Source: Abditibacteriaceae bacterium (GTDB lineage: Bacteria > Armatimonadota > Abditibacteriia > Abditibacteriales > Abditibacteriaceae). Taken from it: 64,000 bases of DNA. Shown here one piece after another: positions 37,698 to 47,291 of this stretch. The DNA lies in NCBI GenBank assembly GCA_019239895.1, contig JAFAZH010000005.1, positions 248,001 through 312,000 of the forward strand, given 5' to 3'. Each line of letters opens with the position of its first letter. Within the stretch, counting starts at the first letter, position 1. The notes beneath the pieces are model-generated. The model saw only the letters and a program-made list of their open reading frames with translations. It was not told where the DNA came from and made no database searches. Made by a program: the position numbers and the translations under genes.

Positions 37698-38819
37698 CTA
37701 TTGCTTTGGCGGGCCGCATGATTCACGCGACACCAGCGATGGCACAACCACAACGGTATGCGATGCGGGGGGAGGTGTAGGTCGGGTTAGCAGACTTAAT
37801 GCCGCTTGAAGTTGCTCGTCAATAGCATGATCTACCGTAGTCAGGGTAGGATAGACAAGAGTGCCTTCCGGCAAAGCATCATAGCCCACCAGAGATATTG
37901 CTTCAGGAACCTTAACTCCAGCCCGGACCAACACTGAGAGTAAGGTTGCGGCTTCGTGGTCGTTCCAGGCCACAACTCCCGTAGGTGCGCCCGGCTTGCT
38001 AAAGTAAGCTGCCGCGCGCTCAGGAGATTTAGCCCAGGACGACATTTTCTCCTGCGGCAAAATCGTCGTCTCAATGTTCGGGGTCTGGCGTTGAGCCTCT
38101 TTAATGGCTTTCTGGTGACCACGCCAGCGGAGTGTCTGTTGCACATTAGCAAACCCCAGGAAAGCGATCCTTTGATGTCCCAGAGTGAGCAGGTGCCGTG
38201 TGGCCAGATAGCCACCCCGCTCATGGTCGCTGTAGATACAGGGCACTTCGGGTGTCACATCAACAGGCGGGGCGCCAACCATCACCACGCGACAGCCCGC
38301 ATCCTGAAGTTGTCGCGCCAATGGTGCTAAATCGTAGCGAAAAAGAATAAAACCTAGTGGTTGTTGAATTGATGGCGGTAGGGCTAAGGAGGGAGTATTA
38401 TCAGGATTAATTAAGCGGCACAGCAGAGCTAAATCAGCCGTTTCGACGTGACGGAACAACAAGTCCATGCAACGGTCAAAAAAGGAGTGGTCAGGTTTAG
38501 TCAGAGCGATAATCGTGCGGTTATCGGCTAACAGGGGCGCACCAGTTAAACTATTATCCTGCCAGTCAGAAATGAAAGTGCCCACGCCATTGCGCCGCAC
38601 AATTTTGCCAGCACGCTGTAATTCATCCAGCGCCCGTAGCATGGTTCGCTCTGATGCCCGAAACTGATGCATTAACTCGGTGTGGGTTGGCAGCCGGTCG
38701 CCAGGATGTAACGTGGCGCAGAAGCGATCTAAGTCCTGCGCGACTTGCTTAATATCAGAGTTCTTGCTTCTCTTGCCTAAAGCTGGCTTTGTCGTTGAAG
38801 GCATAATCGCACGAGGCAT
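37698..38819 (-). CDS. GntR-headed, LacI-type sensor transcriptional regulator
   Basis: A 373-residue protein. Residues of about 20-90 form a winged helix-turn-helix of GntR type (GDRLPTHTELMHQFRASER, then KIVRRNGVGTFIS). From about 105 there is a periplasmic-binding-protein-like sensor as in LacI/GalR (IYSDHERGGYLATRHLL, LGHQRIAFLGFANVQQT, VSLVGYDALPEG). Such hybrids sense a sugar and control nearby hydrolase genes. It heads a 15-kb minus-strand run and is divergent from the GH127 gene. The intergenic region carries two 13-bp dyads, its probable binding sites. Confidence 0.9.
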   Translation of the reverse strand: MPRAIMPSTTKPALGKRSKNSDIKQVAQDLDRFCATLHPGDRLPTHTELMHQFRASERTMLRALDELQRAGKIVRRNGVGTFISDWQDNSLTGAPLLADNRTIIALTKPDHSFFDRCMDLLFRHVETADLALLCRLINPDNTPSLALPPSIQQPLGFILFRYDLAPLARQLQDAGCRVVMVGAPPVDVTPEVPCIYSDHERGGYLATRHLLTLGHQRIAFLGFANVQQTLRWRGHQKAIKEAQRQTPNIETTILPQEKMSSWAKSPERAAAYFSKPGAPTGVVAWNDHEAATLLSVLVRAGVKVPEAISLVGYDALPEGTLVYPTLTTVDHAIDEQLQAALSLLTRPTPPPASHTVVVVPSLVSRESCGPPKQ

Positions 38820-38841
38820 GATGTGATGTGCATTAACACCA

Positions 38842-38874
38842 GCTTAGGCAAAGCATGTTAAGCTTTGTCAAAGC
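38842..38874. promoter_or_regulatory. Tandem 13-bp dyad operators between regulator and GH127 gene
   Basis: Site 1, GCTTAGGCAAAGC (38842-38854), and site 2, GCTTTGTCAAAGC (38862-38874), differ at two positions and start exactly 20 bases apart. Site 2 is a perfect palindrome (6+1+6). Together with the flanking CACCA/TGGTG they make a larger inverted repeat, 38837-38879, with 16 of 18 arm positions paired. Two helical turns of spacing suggests two regulator dimers on one DNA face. Binding by the adjacent GntR/LacI-type protein is an inference. Confidence 0.68.
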
Positions 38875-38894
38875 TGGTGAAAGATAGCTAAACT
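38865..38894 (+). promoter_or_regulatory. Possible GH127 promoter overlapping operator 2
   Basis: TTGTCA (38865-38870) matches the -35 consensus at five of six positions. After 18 bases, TAAACT (38889-38894) matches the -10 at four of six. The -35 lies inside operator site 2, so a bound protein would block polymerase. The start codon of the GH127 gene is about 70 bases downstream. Confidence 0.4.
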
Positions 38895-38968
38895 ATAGCA
38901 ACCTCATACCGACAGTGCAAGCAGTATTTTTACAGACGTAAGTTTGATTCCAGTTTCAGGAGAAATAA

Positions 38969-41344
38969 ATGTTCAGATGGGCTTGCTCATTTACCTTATT
39001 AATAACAGGACTATTGCCTGCCTTGCTTACACCAACGGCGGGTGGAGCCGCATCGTCAGATATAAAGCCAGTAACCCTACAAACAGTACCGTTTGATCTC
39101 ACCCAGGTGAGGTTGCTGAATGGCCCTTTCAAAGATGCAATGGAGCGAGACCATAAATATCTGCTCTCGTTAGATGCGGATCGGCTGCTACACAACTTCC
39201 GCGTCACCGCAGGCTTGCCTTCGACTGCCAAATCTCTGGGCGGTTGGGAAGACCCTCACGGGGAACTACGCGGCCATAGCGTGGGCCATTATCTTTCCGC
39301 CTGCGCCTTGATGTATGCCAGCACGGGTGATGCACGACTCAAAATCAAAGCGGACTACATCGTAGCCGAGTTAGCTAAATGCCAGGCCGCAATGCCTCAA
39401 AAGGGTTATAACAAGGGTTTCCTATCGGCCTATCCCGAATCGTTCTTTGATCGTGTAGACAAGGCGCAACCTGTGTGGGCACCCTATTACACGCTGCATA
39501 AGATCATGGCTGGAATTCTAGATGTGCATATCTATTGTGGCAACGAGCAAGCTTTAGATGTCTTAAACAAAATGGCCGATTGGCTAAAGTTTCGTGTTGA
39601 CCGCTTGAGCCATGAACAGATGCAGAAAGCGTTGCAGAACGAGCATGGCGGCATGAATGAGGTTTTAGCCAATCTCTATGCGATTACCAAGAATCCCGAC
39701 CATCTTAAACTAGCGCAAGCCTTCAATCATGAAGCAGTGCTTGATCCTTTAGCGCGTGGCGAAGACCATTTAGATGGCCTACACGCCAATACGCAAATTC
39801 CTAAAATCATCGGTGCGGCCCGTGAATATGAATTAACCGGAGAACCACGCTACCGGAACATCGCCAGCTTTTTTTGGGATCGTGTGGCCTTGCATCGTTC
39901 CTATGTCATTGGCGGCCACAGCGACCACGAGCATTTCTTTCCAATCAACCAATTCTCGAATCATCTCAGCACTGACACCGCTGAAACCTGCAACACCTAT
40001 AATATGCTCAAGCTGACCCGTCACCTGTTTGAATGGCAGCCCTCAGCACAAGAAATGGATTTTTATGAACGTGGGCTTTACAATCACATCCTCGCCTCGC
40101 AAGACCCGGAGCAGGGCATGTTTGTTTACCTGATGTCGCTCAAGCCGGGCCACTTCAAGACGTATTCGACACCCGAAGATTCCTTCTGGTGCTGTGTGGG
40201 CACAGGTATGGAGAACCACAGCAAATATGGTGACACTATTTATTTCCACGACAACGATTCGCTCTATCTAAATCTGTTTATCGCTTCCCAATTGCAATGG
40301 CCAGAAAAAGGGTTAGTGGTGCGGCAAGAGACGCGGTTTCCAGAGCAAGATACCACCCGCTTAACGCTGCAATGCGCAAAGCCGTTAAATTTGGCACTTA
40401 AAATTCGCTATCCAGCGTGGGCACAAGCGGGCATGAGCGTCAAAGTCAACGGGAAAGCTCAAAAGATTGAAGGCAGACCTGGCTCTTATCTCACTCTGCA
40501 ACGCAAATGGAGAACTGGCGATAGAGTAGACATCCGCCTGCCAATGACACTGCATCAAGAAGCCCTGCCCGACACTCCCAACACTGTTGCCCTACTCTAC
40601 GGGCCAATTGTCCTCGCGGGCGAACTGGGCACAGAGAATATGCCCAGCCCCTATGCAAAAGGTCAGACAGATTTAAATAGAACGCCAGACCCGCAAGCGC
40701 CAGTATTCATCAATGATTCAAAAGATGTAACGAATAGGGTGCGACCTATAGCTGGCAAGACGTTGGTGTTTGAAACTAAAGGTTTAGGGCAACCGCGTGA
40801 TGTGACACTGATTCCTTTTTACCAGATGCATCATCAACGCTACAGCGTCTACTGGCAAGTTCTATCGGATGCAGAATGGCAAAAGCAAAAGACAGCATTA
40901 GCCGAAGTTACTGCCCAACGCAAGGTATTGGAAGCACGTATGGTGGACGAGGTGCGGCCTGGCGAGCAACAGCCAGAAACCGATCACCACTTCAAAGGCG
41001 GCTCGACACAATCGGGAGAATTCAACAATCGTAAGTGGCGCGATGCCAGCAATGGTGGCTGGTTTAGCTACGAACTCAAAGTGTTACCAGACGCCCCCCA
41101 AGTTCTGCAATGTACTTACTGGGGTTCAGATGTTGGTGGGCGGGAGTTCGATGTTTTGGTAGATGGCACCAAGCTCGCCAGCCAAACGTTAGACAATAAC
41201 AAACCTAACGAATTTTTCACTGTGGACTATCCCATTCCCGCCGAGTTGCTTAAGGGTAAGCATAAGGTCACTATCCGCTTCAGTGCCCACGAGCACAAAA
41301 TGGCGGGTGGCGTGTTCGCCTGCGCAATCTTAAAAGCGAATTAG
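38969..41344 (+). CDS. GH127-type beta-L-arabinofuranosidase, secreted
   Basis: A 791-residue protein with CAGGAGA before the ATG and a signal peptide (FRWACSFTLLITGLLPAL). The (alpha/alpha)6 barrel begins TQVRLLNGPFKDAMERDHKY and has GGWEDPHGELRGHSVGHYLS. The zinc and catalytic cysteine site typical of GH127 is visible: DTAETCNTYNMLK supplies Glu and Cys, and SFWCCVGTGMENH the Cys pair. A C-terminal beta domain (from about 670, HFKGGSTQSGEFNNRKWRD) is common in these proteins. The enzyme removes beta-L-arabinofuranose from arabinan or hydroxyproline-rich glycoproteins. It is divergent from the regulator gene and probably under its control. Confidence 0.92.
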   Translation: MFRWACSFTLLITGLLPALLTPTAGGAASSDIKPVTLQTVPFDLTQVRLLNGPFKDAMERDHKYLLSLDADRLLHNFRVTAGLPSTAKSLGGWEDPHGELRGHSVGHYLSACALMYASTGDARLKIKADYIVAELAKCQAAMPQKGYNKGFLSAYPESFFDRVDKAQPVWAPYYTLHKIMAGILDVHIYCGNEQALDVLNKMADWLKFRVDRLSHEQMQKALQNEHGGMNEVLANLYAITKNPDHLKLAQAFNHEAVLDPLARGEDHLDGLHANTQIPKIIGAAREYELTGEPRYRNIASFFWDRVALHRSYVIGGHSDHEHFFPINQFSNHLSTDTAETCNTYNMLKLTRHLFEWQPSAQEMDFYERGLYNHILASQDPEQGMFVYLMSLKPGHFKTYSTPEDSFWCCVGTGMENHSKYGDTIYFHDNDSLYLNLFIASQLQWPEKGLVVRQETRFPEQDTTRLTLQCAKPLNLALKIRYPAWAQAGMSVKVNGKAQKIEGRPGSYLTLQRKWRTGDRVDIRLPMTLHQEALPDTPNTVALLYGPIVLAGELGTENMPSPYAKGQTDLNRTPDPQAPVFINDSKDVTNRVRPIAGKTLVFETKGLGQPRDVTLIPFYQMHHQRYSVYWQVLSDAEWQKQKTALAEVTAQRKVLEARMVDEVRPGEQQPETDHHFKGGSTQSGEFNNRKWRDASNGGWFSYELKVLPDAPQVLQCTYWGSDVGGREFDVLVDGTKLASQTLDNNKPNEFFTVDYPIPAELLKGKHKVTIRFSAHEHKMAGGVFACAILKAN

Positions 41345-41386
41345 GAGAAAGTGTCTAACCCCACGAAACCTGAACGTTGGCCTTCA

Positions 41387-42442
41387 TTATACAGCACAGT
41401 TAGCCACGCTCTGCCTTTGCACTAGTTCGCCTTTTATTATGATCGTGCGAGGCGGAGCGGCACTGTTGTCAAGGCGTTGCAGCAATAACTCGACTACTGC
41501 GCTGGCGATTTTCTCTACAGGTTGTGAAATGGATGTTAGCGGCACCGGACAGTAGGAAGCTATCGGCTGGTTATCATGACCAATAATGCTGACTTCCTGC
41601 GGCACCTTAACGCCTGCTCGCATCATCTCGACCATAAAGGCTAAGGCAACGTAATCATTAACAATACACAGCCCGGTGGGGCGCTTCTTGAGCTGCAAGA
41701 ATTGCTGGGCCATCGCCGCGCCGCCTCTTTCATAAGTAGGATTTTGGAAGAACCATTCACGGCGCATCGGCACCTTGAATTCATCCAGCGCACGTTGAAA
41801 TCCCTGAAGGCGGAAATTCTGTGGGGCCGTCATCGTGGTGAGTGTCTGGCGCGGAGAATTGGACATGCCGATGCCAATGCGTCGGTGCCCTTGCTCGATT
41901 AAATAACGCGCGCCCTGGTAGGCATTATCTTCGCGGTCAAAAATCACCTGATCGCATTCCAGTGGCACCGCAATATCGTAGCTGATAACGATACCACCTT
42001 CGCTTTGATAAGCTTCTAATTCTTGAAAGACGATTGGGTTCAGCATCTGCGCAGCACAGATAATAGCGCGTGGTCGTTGGCGGCAGAGTTGCTTGATTTC
42101 CGCCGCTTGTGACTCGCCACCATCGCCAGCCCGCTCCGCGCAAGTGTAGATAGGAACTTCGTAGGCGCGTTCACTCAGTTGCTCTTGAATAAGGAGAATT
42201 TTTTCAGTCCCCAGACCAACATCCAGGACACCACTAATCAGGCAAATGAGATTATTATTGATGCCATTGGCCAGGCGTTGGGCGAGAGGATTAGGTTCAT
42301 AGCCAAGTTCACGCGCCATCAGAAGCACCCGCTCACGCGTGGCAACCGACAAATTGCCCTTACCGGACAACGCTAGTGAGACAGTGGACTTGTGCATCCC
42401 CAATGCCCCGGCGACATCATGGATAGTAGGTGGCTTTGCCAT
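41387..42442 (-). CDS. LacI family transcriptional regulator
   Basis: A 351-residue protein with a canonical N-terminal DNA-binding domain (TIHDVAGALGMHKSTVSLAL, then the hinge helix region PNPLAQRLANG). A periplasmic-binding-like effector domain follows (YEVPIYTCAERAG, VIFDREDNAYQGARYLIEQG, VSIIGHDNQPIASY). It should repress or activate carbohydrate genes in response to a sugar. It lies 91 bases downstream of the GH74 gene on the same strand and converges on the GH127 gene. I did not find a convincing LacI-type palindrome in the gap before it. Confidence 0.92.
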   Translation of the reverse strand: MAKPPTIHDVAGALGMHKSTVSLALSGKGNLSVATRERVLLMARELGYEPNPLAQRLANGINNNLICLISGVLDVGLGTEKILLIQEQLSERAYEVPIYTCAERAGDGGESQAAEIKQLCRQRPRAIICAAQMLNPIVFQELEAYQSEGGIVISYDIAVPLECDQVIFDREDNAYQGARYLIEQGHRRIGIGMSNSPRQTLTTMTAPQNFRLQGFQRALDEFKVPMRREWFFQNPTYERGGAAMAQQFLQLKKRPTGLCIVNDYVALAFMVEMMRAGVKVPQEVSIIGHDNQPIASYCPVPLTSISQPVEKIASAVVELLLQRLDNSAAPPRTIIIKGELVQRQSVANCAV

Positions 42443-42533
42443 TTAATTAATGCTTGACCAAAGGAAATAAATTATTACGCGCACTTGGTACGTCGCCGTT
42501 TAATTAGTAGCAGTGTACAACCTGTTTAAAATT

Positions 42534-44774
42534 CTAACCCGATTGATTCCCTGGTAGCGGGTCGGCATACAGAATGCCGCGACCATTGGTGGCAAGATAA
42601 ACCCGTCCATAAACACGCGGATCGCCAGTGACAACCTGGCCAATCCAGCCATACTGATGTTGATCGTCATTAATACGCACCCATGTTACCCCAACATCAT
42701 CCGAGCGAAAGACACCCGAAACATTGTGCAGCTTGCCCGTTAAGTAGAGAGCAGCCTGGGGCTGTCCGGGCGCAGCTTTACCAAAACCTAGGGCATAAGC
42801 TTCCTGCACATTCGCTATTTTAACAAAGTTCGCCCCACCATCTAGTGTATGATGAAGGCCACTCTTGCCCGCTGTAAGCCATAAGTCGCCCTCGCGCCCT
42901 GGCATTGCCCGCAGTTTATTGCTACCCGTCGGTAATTCCGCTGCCTTCATGGTAAAATTCGCCCCGCCATCGGTGCTAACGTAGAGCTTGCGAGCATTGC
43001 CATCAAGTACATAAAAGGTATTGGGATTAACACGGTCGGAGATTGGATGAGAGCCATTCTGTAGCCCATTGCAAACGCTCCAGGTCTTACCATTGTCTCG
43101 TGAATAAAAAGGAGCACTGCCTTGTGGCGACCACAGGAGTGTCTTGGCATCAGCCGAAACGGCAATTGAACCTGAGCCTCTTGAGCCAGTAGGCTCGTTC
43201 TCAAATGGTGTCCAGGTAGTTCCACCATCCATAGAATATGCACCACGCCGGATACCATTTCCCGCACTGCCCACACGGGCCATAAACATTGGATTATTCT
43301 CCGCAAAGTCGAGGCTGGTGGTATTGTTGAACATGGGATTAGTGAACATGCCAGAACGTGGCGAGACAGTTAAATCATCATGGCGAAAACCACCAATATC
43401 ACCTAATCCGCTTATCAAATGTGCGCCATCGGGAGGACTGATTAAATCTAACACAGCCGTTTCTTCCAGCCCCTCTGCGCGCACCGTCCAGTGCGTTGTT
43501 TGATTCTCATCACCCGCAGTTGCATCATCACTGCCCCAGATGGTGGCTCCCGTGACATAGAGCACATGGTCGGAGTTGAAGGGATCAATTTCTACATCGC
43601 CGATCCAGTGTCCTAAAGCCACGGTCGGGCGTCCCCAGTTTAAGAATGGTGAAATGCTGCTATCCCGCTGCGCATGAGAACTAATTGGTGTCCAATGCGT
43701 TCCCCCATCCGTGCTGCGAAAAATCTCATCACCATGACTCCACCAATCCATCGTTGAGACCATGAGAGTGCCGGGATGGGCTGCGTCTACAGTAAGCCCG
43801 GCATAGCCAAAGTTGCCCACCTTCTGCGCGCCAGGTGGCAGAGGCGTAATGTTAATCCAAAGTGCCTTATCGGTATCATACTTCCATACCGCACCATTGC
43901 TCACTCCATTGGGGCCGGGATTGTTACCATAGGTTAGGTAGAGCGTGCCACCTGCATCTAATAATCCATGATGAGGGATAAAGCCGAGGGGCTGACCCTG
44001 CACTGCCTGCCAGGTTGCGCCTTCGTCATTACTACGATAGAGGTTCGTGCCAGCAGCCGCTACCCCTACATAAACTGTTGATGCTGGATGATTGAGGGTA
44101 CTCTTGTATGGATCGAACAACACAAATCCAATACCGATTCCATTAGTACGGCCCGTAACGGGAAAGCTGGATACTTTGCCCCAGGTAGCTCCATAATCGC
44201 TACTCTTCCACAATCCATTATGCCGCGAACCAAAGTAGAGAATGCTATTTTTATTGGGATCAATGGCTAAACGTTCACCAATTGAGCGGCCATCCTCATT
44301 GCCACCCATTTTAAAGGGCATATCTGTGCGTTGCCAGGTCTTGCCCTGGTCAGCAGAACGCAAAATCGCTCCATTGCCCGCCCAGGTCTGGGTGTAAGTG
44401 CCCGCCGCTAAGTAAACTCGATTAGGCTCTACTGGATCAGTTGCTATGCTTTCGATACCGAGCAGGTTCGAGTTATCCATATCAACCCAATCGGTTAAGG
44501 AAACCCAACGTTTAGTAATGCTATCCCACCGGTAAGCTCCGCCAATATCGGTGCGCGCATAAACAAGATTTGGCTGCTTCGTATTAAAGATAATCCCTGG
44601 CACAAATCCACCCCCGATAATTTCCACATTGCGCCAGGTGTAAGGCACTGTCGGTACTGGCTGGCCTGCTCCCGCTAACCCTTGCCCCAGAGCGACGGCT
44701 CGCACGGAGATAACGAGCAAGCAGGTTAGCAAAAGCGTACGCAGCAGCTTAATAGTGTTAGTTAGATTTCTCAT
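42534..44774 (-). CDS. GH74-type xyloglucanase, secreted
   Basis: A 746-residue protein with a signal peptide (LLRTLLLTCLLVISVRAVAL). It is built of two seven-bladed propellers with many Asp-box turns (SADQGKTWQ, SSDYGATWG, SNDEGATWQ, SRDNGKTWS). The catalytic aspartates of GH74 are expected in YARTDIGGAYRWD near the N-terminus and in IGDVEIDPFNSDHVLYVTG in the middle, and both are present. The opening WRNVEIIGGGFVPGIIF is typical. GH74 enzymes cut the xyloglucan backbone. The presence of GH31 and GH95 genes in the same island fits a xyloglucan programme. Confidence 0.9.
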   Translation of the reverse strand: MRNLTNTIKLLRTLLLTCLLVISVRAVALGQGLAGAGQPVPTVPYTWRNVEIIGGGFVPGIIFNTKQPNLVYARTDIGGAYRWDSITKRWVSLTDWVDMDNSNLLGIESIATDPVEPNRVYLAAGTYTQTWAGNGAILRSADQGKTWQRTDMPFKMGGNEDGRSIGERLAIDPNKNSILYFGSRHNGLWKSSDYGATWGKVSSFPVTGRTNGIGIGFVLFDPYKSTLNHPASTVYVGVAAAGTNLYRSNDEGATWQAVQGQPLGFIPHHGLLDAGGTLYLTYGNNPGPNGVSNGAVWKYDTDKALWINITPLPPGAQKVGNFGYAGLTVDAAHPGTLMVSTMDWWSHGDEIFRSTDGGTHWTPISSHAQRDSSISPFLNWGRPTVALGHWIGDVEIDPFNSDHVLYVTGATIWGSDDATAGDENQTTHWTVRAEGLEETAVLDLISPPDGAHLISGLGDIGGFRHDDLTVSPRSGMFTNPMFNNTTSLDFAENNPMFMARVGSAGNGIRRGAYSMDGGTTWTPFENEPTGSRGSGSIAVSADAKTLLWSPQGSAPFYSRDNGKTWSVCNGLQNGSHPISDRVNPNTFYVLDGNARKLYVSTDGGANFTMKAAELPTGSNKLRAMPGREGDLWLTAGKSGLHHTLDGGANFVKIANVQEAYALGFGKAAPGQPQAALYLTGKLHNVSGVFRSDDVGVTWVRINDDQHQYGWIGQVVTGDPRVYGRVYLATNGRGILYADPLPGNQSG

Positions 44775-44880
44775 AACTTCTTCTGTTATTAAAACCGGTT
44801 TACAAAATTACTTGTTTTATGCCGAAGCTGATTCAGTCGTGCTGCATAGGATAGGGGAAATAGAGTTTTGCGAACAATCC

Positions 44881-46173
44881 TTATTGAGGTGGCGCAGGCG
44901 GAGTAGATGTAATATAGGCGGCAACGGGTAGGTTCAAGCGTTCACCCTCAGAGGTGGTGATAATGACCTGGGTATTTAGGCTGCCTAAGGGCGTGCGTGG
45001 GCTGAGTGATAATTCCAGTATCGCGGTTGCAGGCGATGTTTTGGCACCATTGGTTGAAATGTCACTTGTGGTCGCTGCTTTAGTAGATTTAGCGGTGGCC
45101 GCTGTCACCAGATGAGCTATAACCCAGGGACTTGAAGGAGTGATTTTCAGGTTCTTGAGGATTTGTGGGGTTGCACTGGACAAAACGACCTGTTGTTTGG
45201 CATCTTTAGCGGTGCCAAAAAAGACCATGTGCGGCGTGGCGGTTAGCTTGCCATCCACTTCACCCACCAAAGGCACACTGGCTATCTGCCAGCCCGATCC
45301 TGCGTCACTGGGGCCAGTGAGAGGGGCCGCAGGTGCGGGAGTATTGGGCAACGGCGCTAAAGCGATGGTGCCAGTCAACGGGCCAAGCGGAGCTTTCGCG
45401 GAGACAGTTACATTATAAAACTGCTGGCGCTGGGCCATTGTCCCTGACGCTGCGGTTGTACTATTCCCACTGCCCAGTGTCTTATTAATGGCTATTGGCG
45501 TCACTTGCACATCAGGATTGGATGAGACAAGTTTCGGCGTTATCCCCTTGGCCACCAGATGGGGGCTAAGAATAATGGCTAACGGGACAGTACGCGATGT
45601 GCCGGATTGAATGTGACCAAAGTCAATTTGAGTCACGGAAAAAGCCACCGGGTCAGTGATGTCCGCGTTGATTTGCAAAGTGGCAATGGTTGGCCCACCA
45701 TCCGCTCCATAAACTTGCACGGCCTTGTGGATAGGGCCATGAAAGCGGGTAATATCCACCGATACATGCACTTTCGCCTGCTCACCAGGAGCCAGCGTCT
45801 TGGGCAGATCATTGCCTTCACCTAAAAGCACACTGGTGCAGCCACAGGTCGGTTGCAGGCGATCAATGGTGATGGGAGCCTTGGTGTCATTGCGGAGGAT
45901 AAAATCATGCTCAATGCTTTTTGCATCCAGCAAATCTACGATGCCTTTGTCCAACACGCCAACCGAAGGCTCTTCAGCCTTTACGCCATCCGTGGCGACA
46001 ACGGTCAACTTGGCGACGGCGGCTTGAACTTGCGCTATTTGGTTTCCGACTACGTTAACAGGCGCGTCAGCATTAGCAGGAGCAATCAGTCCCGGCACTG
46101 CCTTCATTAATAAGACGCACCCGAATACTTTTAAACCTTTAGGTGTCCGCAATTTTAAAACGTGATTATTCAT
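44881..46173 (-). CDS. DUF1573 domain protein, secreted
   Basis: A 430-residue protein with an N-terminal hydrophobic stretch (VFGCVLLMKAVPGLIAPANA) as signal. Residues of about 60-160 form a DUF1573 immunoglobulin-like domain: HDFILRNDTKAPITID followed by TCGCTSVLL, the diagnostic Cys-Gly-Cys. The rest is a series of beta-rich segments with Thr/Ala-rich linkers, ending LPVAAYITSTPPAPPQ. Function is unknown for the family, which often neighbours thioredoxin-like genes, as here. It is transcribed after the thioredoxin-like gene with 60 bases between. Confidence 0.8.
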   Translation of the reverse strand: MNNHVLKLRTPKGLKVFGCVLLMKAVPGLIAPANADAPVNVVGNQIAQVQAAVAKLTVVATDGVKAEEPSVGVLDKGIVDLLDAKSIEHDFILRNDTKAPITIDRLQPTCGCTSVLLGEGNDLPKTLAPGEQAKVHVSVDITRFHGPIHKAVQVYGADGGPTIATLQINADITDPVAFSVTQIDFGHIQSGTSRTVPLAIILSPHLVAKGITPKLVSSNPDVQVTPIAINKTLGSGNSTTAASGTMAQRQQFYNVTVSAKAPLGPLTGTIALAPLPNTPAPAAPLTGPSDAGSGWQIASVPLVGEVDGKLTATPHMVFFGTAKDAKQQVVLSSATPQILKNLKITPSSPWVIAHLVTAATAKSTKAATTSDISTNGAKTSPATAILELSLSPRTPLGSLNTQVIITTSEGERLNLPVAAYITSTPPAPPQ

Positions 46174-46233
46174 AATATTTGGATAATTTCTCCGCTTGTC
46201 TGGGATATACCAACCGTTATTTATTGTGTTTCC

Positions 46234-47037
46234 TTATTTCCTGGCTGCCGTCGGCTTAGTCAATGACTTACCAACAGGTTTCTGCTCCAGTGTTGCATGA
46301 GTTGATGTGACTTTAGGCGTTGCACTGGGTGACACTGTTCCCGCTGAGACGGCACGCAAGGCATCTACCGCTCGTGCCACTATCAACGGAGCCGGTATCT
46401 TATAAGAGTCTTTGCCCTGCTCATTATTGGTGTAACGGATTTTGCCTTGCGGGTCGAGGATAAAGACGCGTGGACAGGGCGTGGCCTGGTAAAGTGGCGA
46501 TACCTTCTCGTCCTGGTCTAACAGGAATAGCGTTTGCTTGGGGTCTAACTGCGTTTCTTTAGCAAAGCTGCGCGCTTCTTCAGCATCGCCCGTAAAAACC
46601 ACCAGCGTCAATGGCGTGTGTCCTGCACCCACCGACGTTTTATGAGGGGAGGCAGATAATTGTTTGGCAGCCATTTGCGCCAAGGCACCGCTGCGTTGAA
46701 CCCCGCTCCACGCCTGGGCACAACGGTGACACCAGACGCAGCCACAATAAAAATACAGCGTAACAGGTTGTCCACGATAATCAGTTAGTGAATGAGTTTT
46801 TCCATCCACATCCGGTAATATAAACGCGGGGGCTGGTTGTGGCACCGCTGTTGATGTTGTCACTTGAGAGGGACGGCTTGGCGGCGCAGCTTGAGCCGAA
46901 CTTGGCCCTTTCTGTTGCGCCCAGACCGCAAGGCTTACCGCGAACGATAAGCCCACTGTTAGATAAGTAGGCTTAACAGTAGGGCGATGGGTAAAATTAC
47001 GCTTTCTCATCTTCGATAGTGAGTTTATGCCTTCCAT
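46234..47037 (-). CDS. Thioredoxin-like peroxiredoxin/TlpA-type protein, exported
   Basis: A protein of up to 267 residues; an alternative start at 47010 (MRKRNFTHRPT) places the hydrophobic segment LTVGLSFAVSLAVWA as a signal anchor. The domain opens FILPDVDGKTHSLTDYRGQP and has FYCGCVWCHRCAQAW at the redox position, so four Cys residues lie close together instead of a single CxxC. A later PCPRVFILDPQGKIRYT is typical of the fold. It probably acts in the periplasm on disulfides, perhaps of the DUF1573 partner encoded downstream (inference). Confidence 0.78.
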   Translation of the reverse strand: MEGINSLSKMRKRNFTHRPTVKPTYLTVGLSFAVSLAVWAQQKGPSSAQAAPPSRPSQVTTSTAVPQPAPAFILPDVDGKTHSLTDYRGQPVTLYFYCGCVWCHRCAQAWSGVQRSGALAQMAAKQLSASPHKTSVGAGHTPLTLVVFTGDAEEARSFAKETQLDPKQTLFLLDQDEKVSPLYQATPCPRVFILDPQGKIRYTNNEQGKDSYKIPAPLIVARAVDALRAVSAGTVSPSATPKVTSTHATLEQKPVGKSLTKPTAARK

Positions 47038-47291
47038 AGCTTGGTCGCCAATGAGCTATAACTATTGCTTTAATTTGAGACACACGAACCGCCAGTGGGT
47101 TGCAATTTCATCTATTGCTTTTCATATCAATACTGTTTTCAAACTAATCCTACACCAGCAGCACTCATGAATGTAAATATGTGGTACCGAGTGGCAGCAT
47201 AACCGACGCAGGATGCCCTTTTTCAAATTGATTGTTATGCTTTATGAGAATAGGACAATACTACCATAAAAATAAAAGGACTGCTTCCTTA

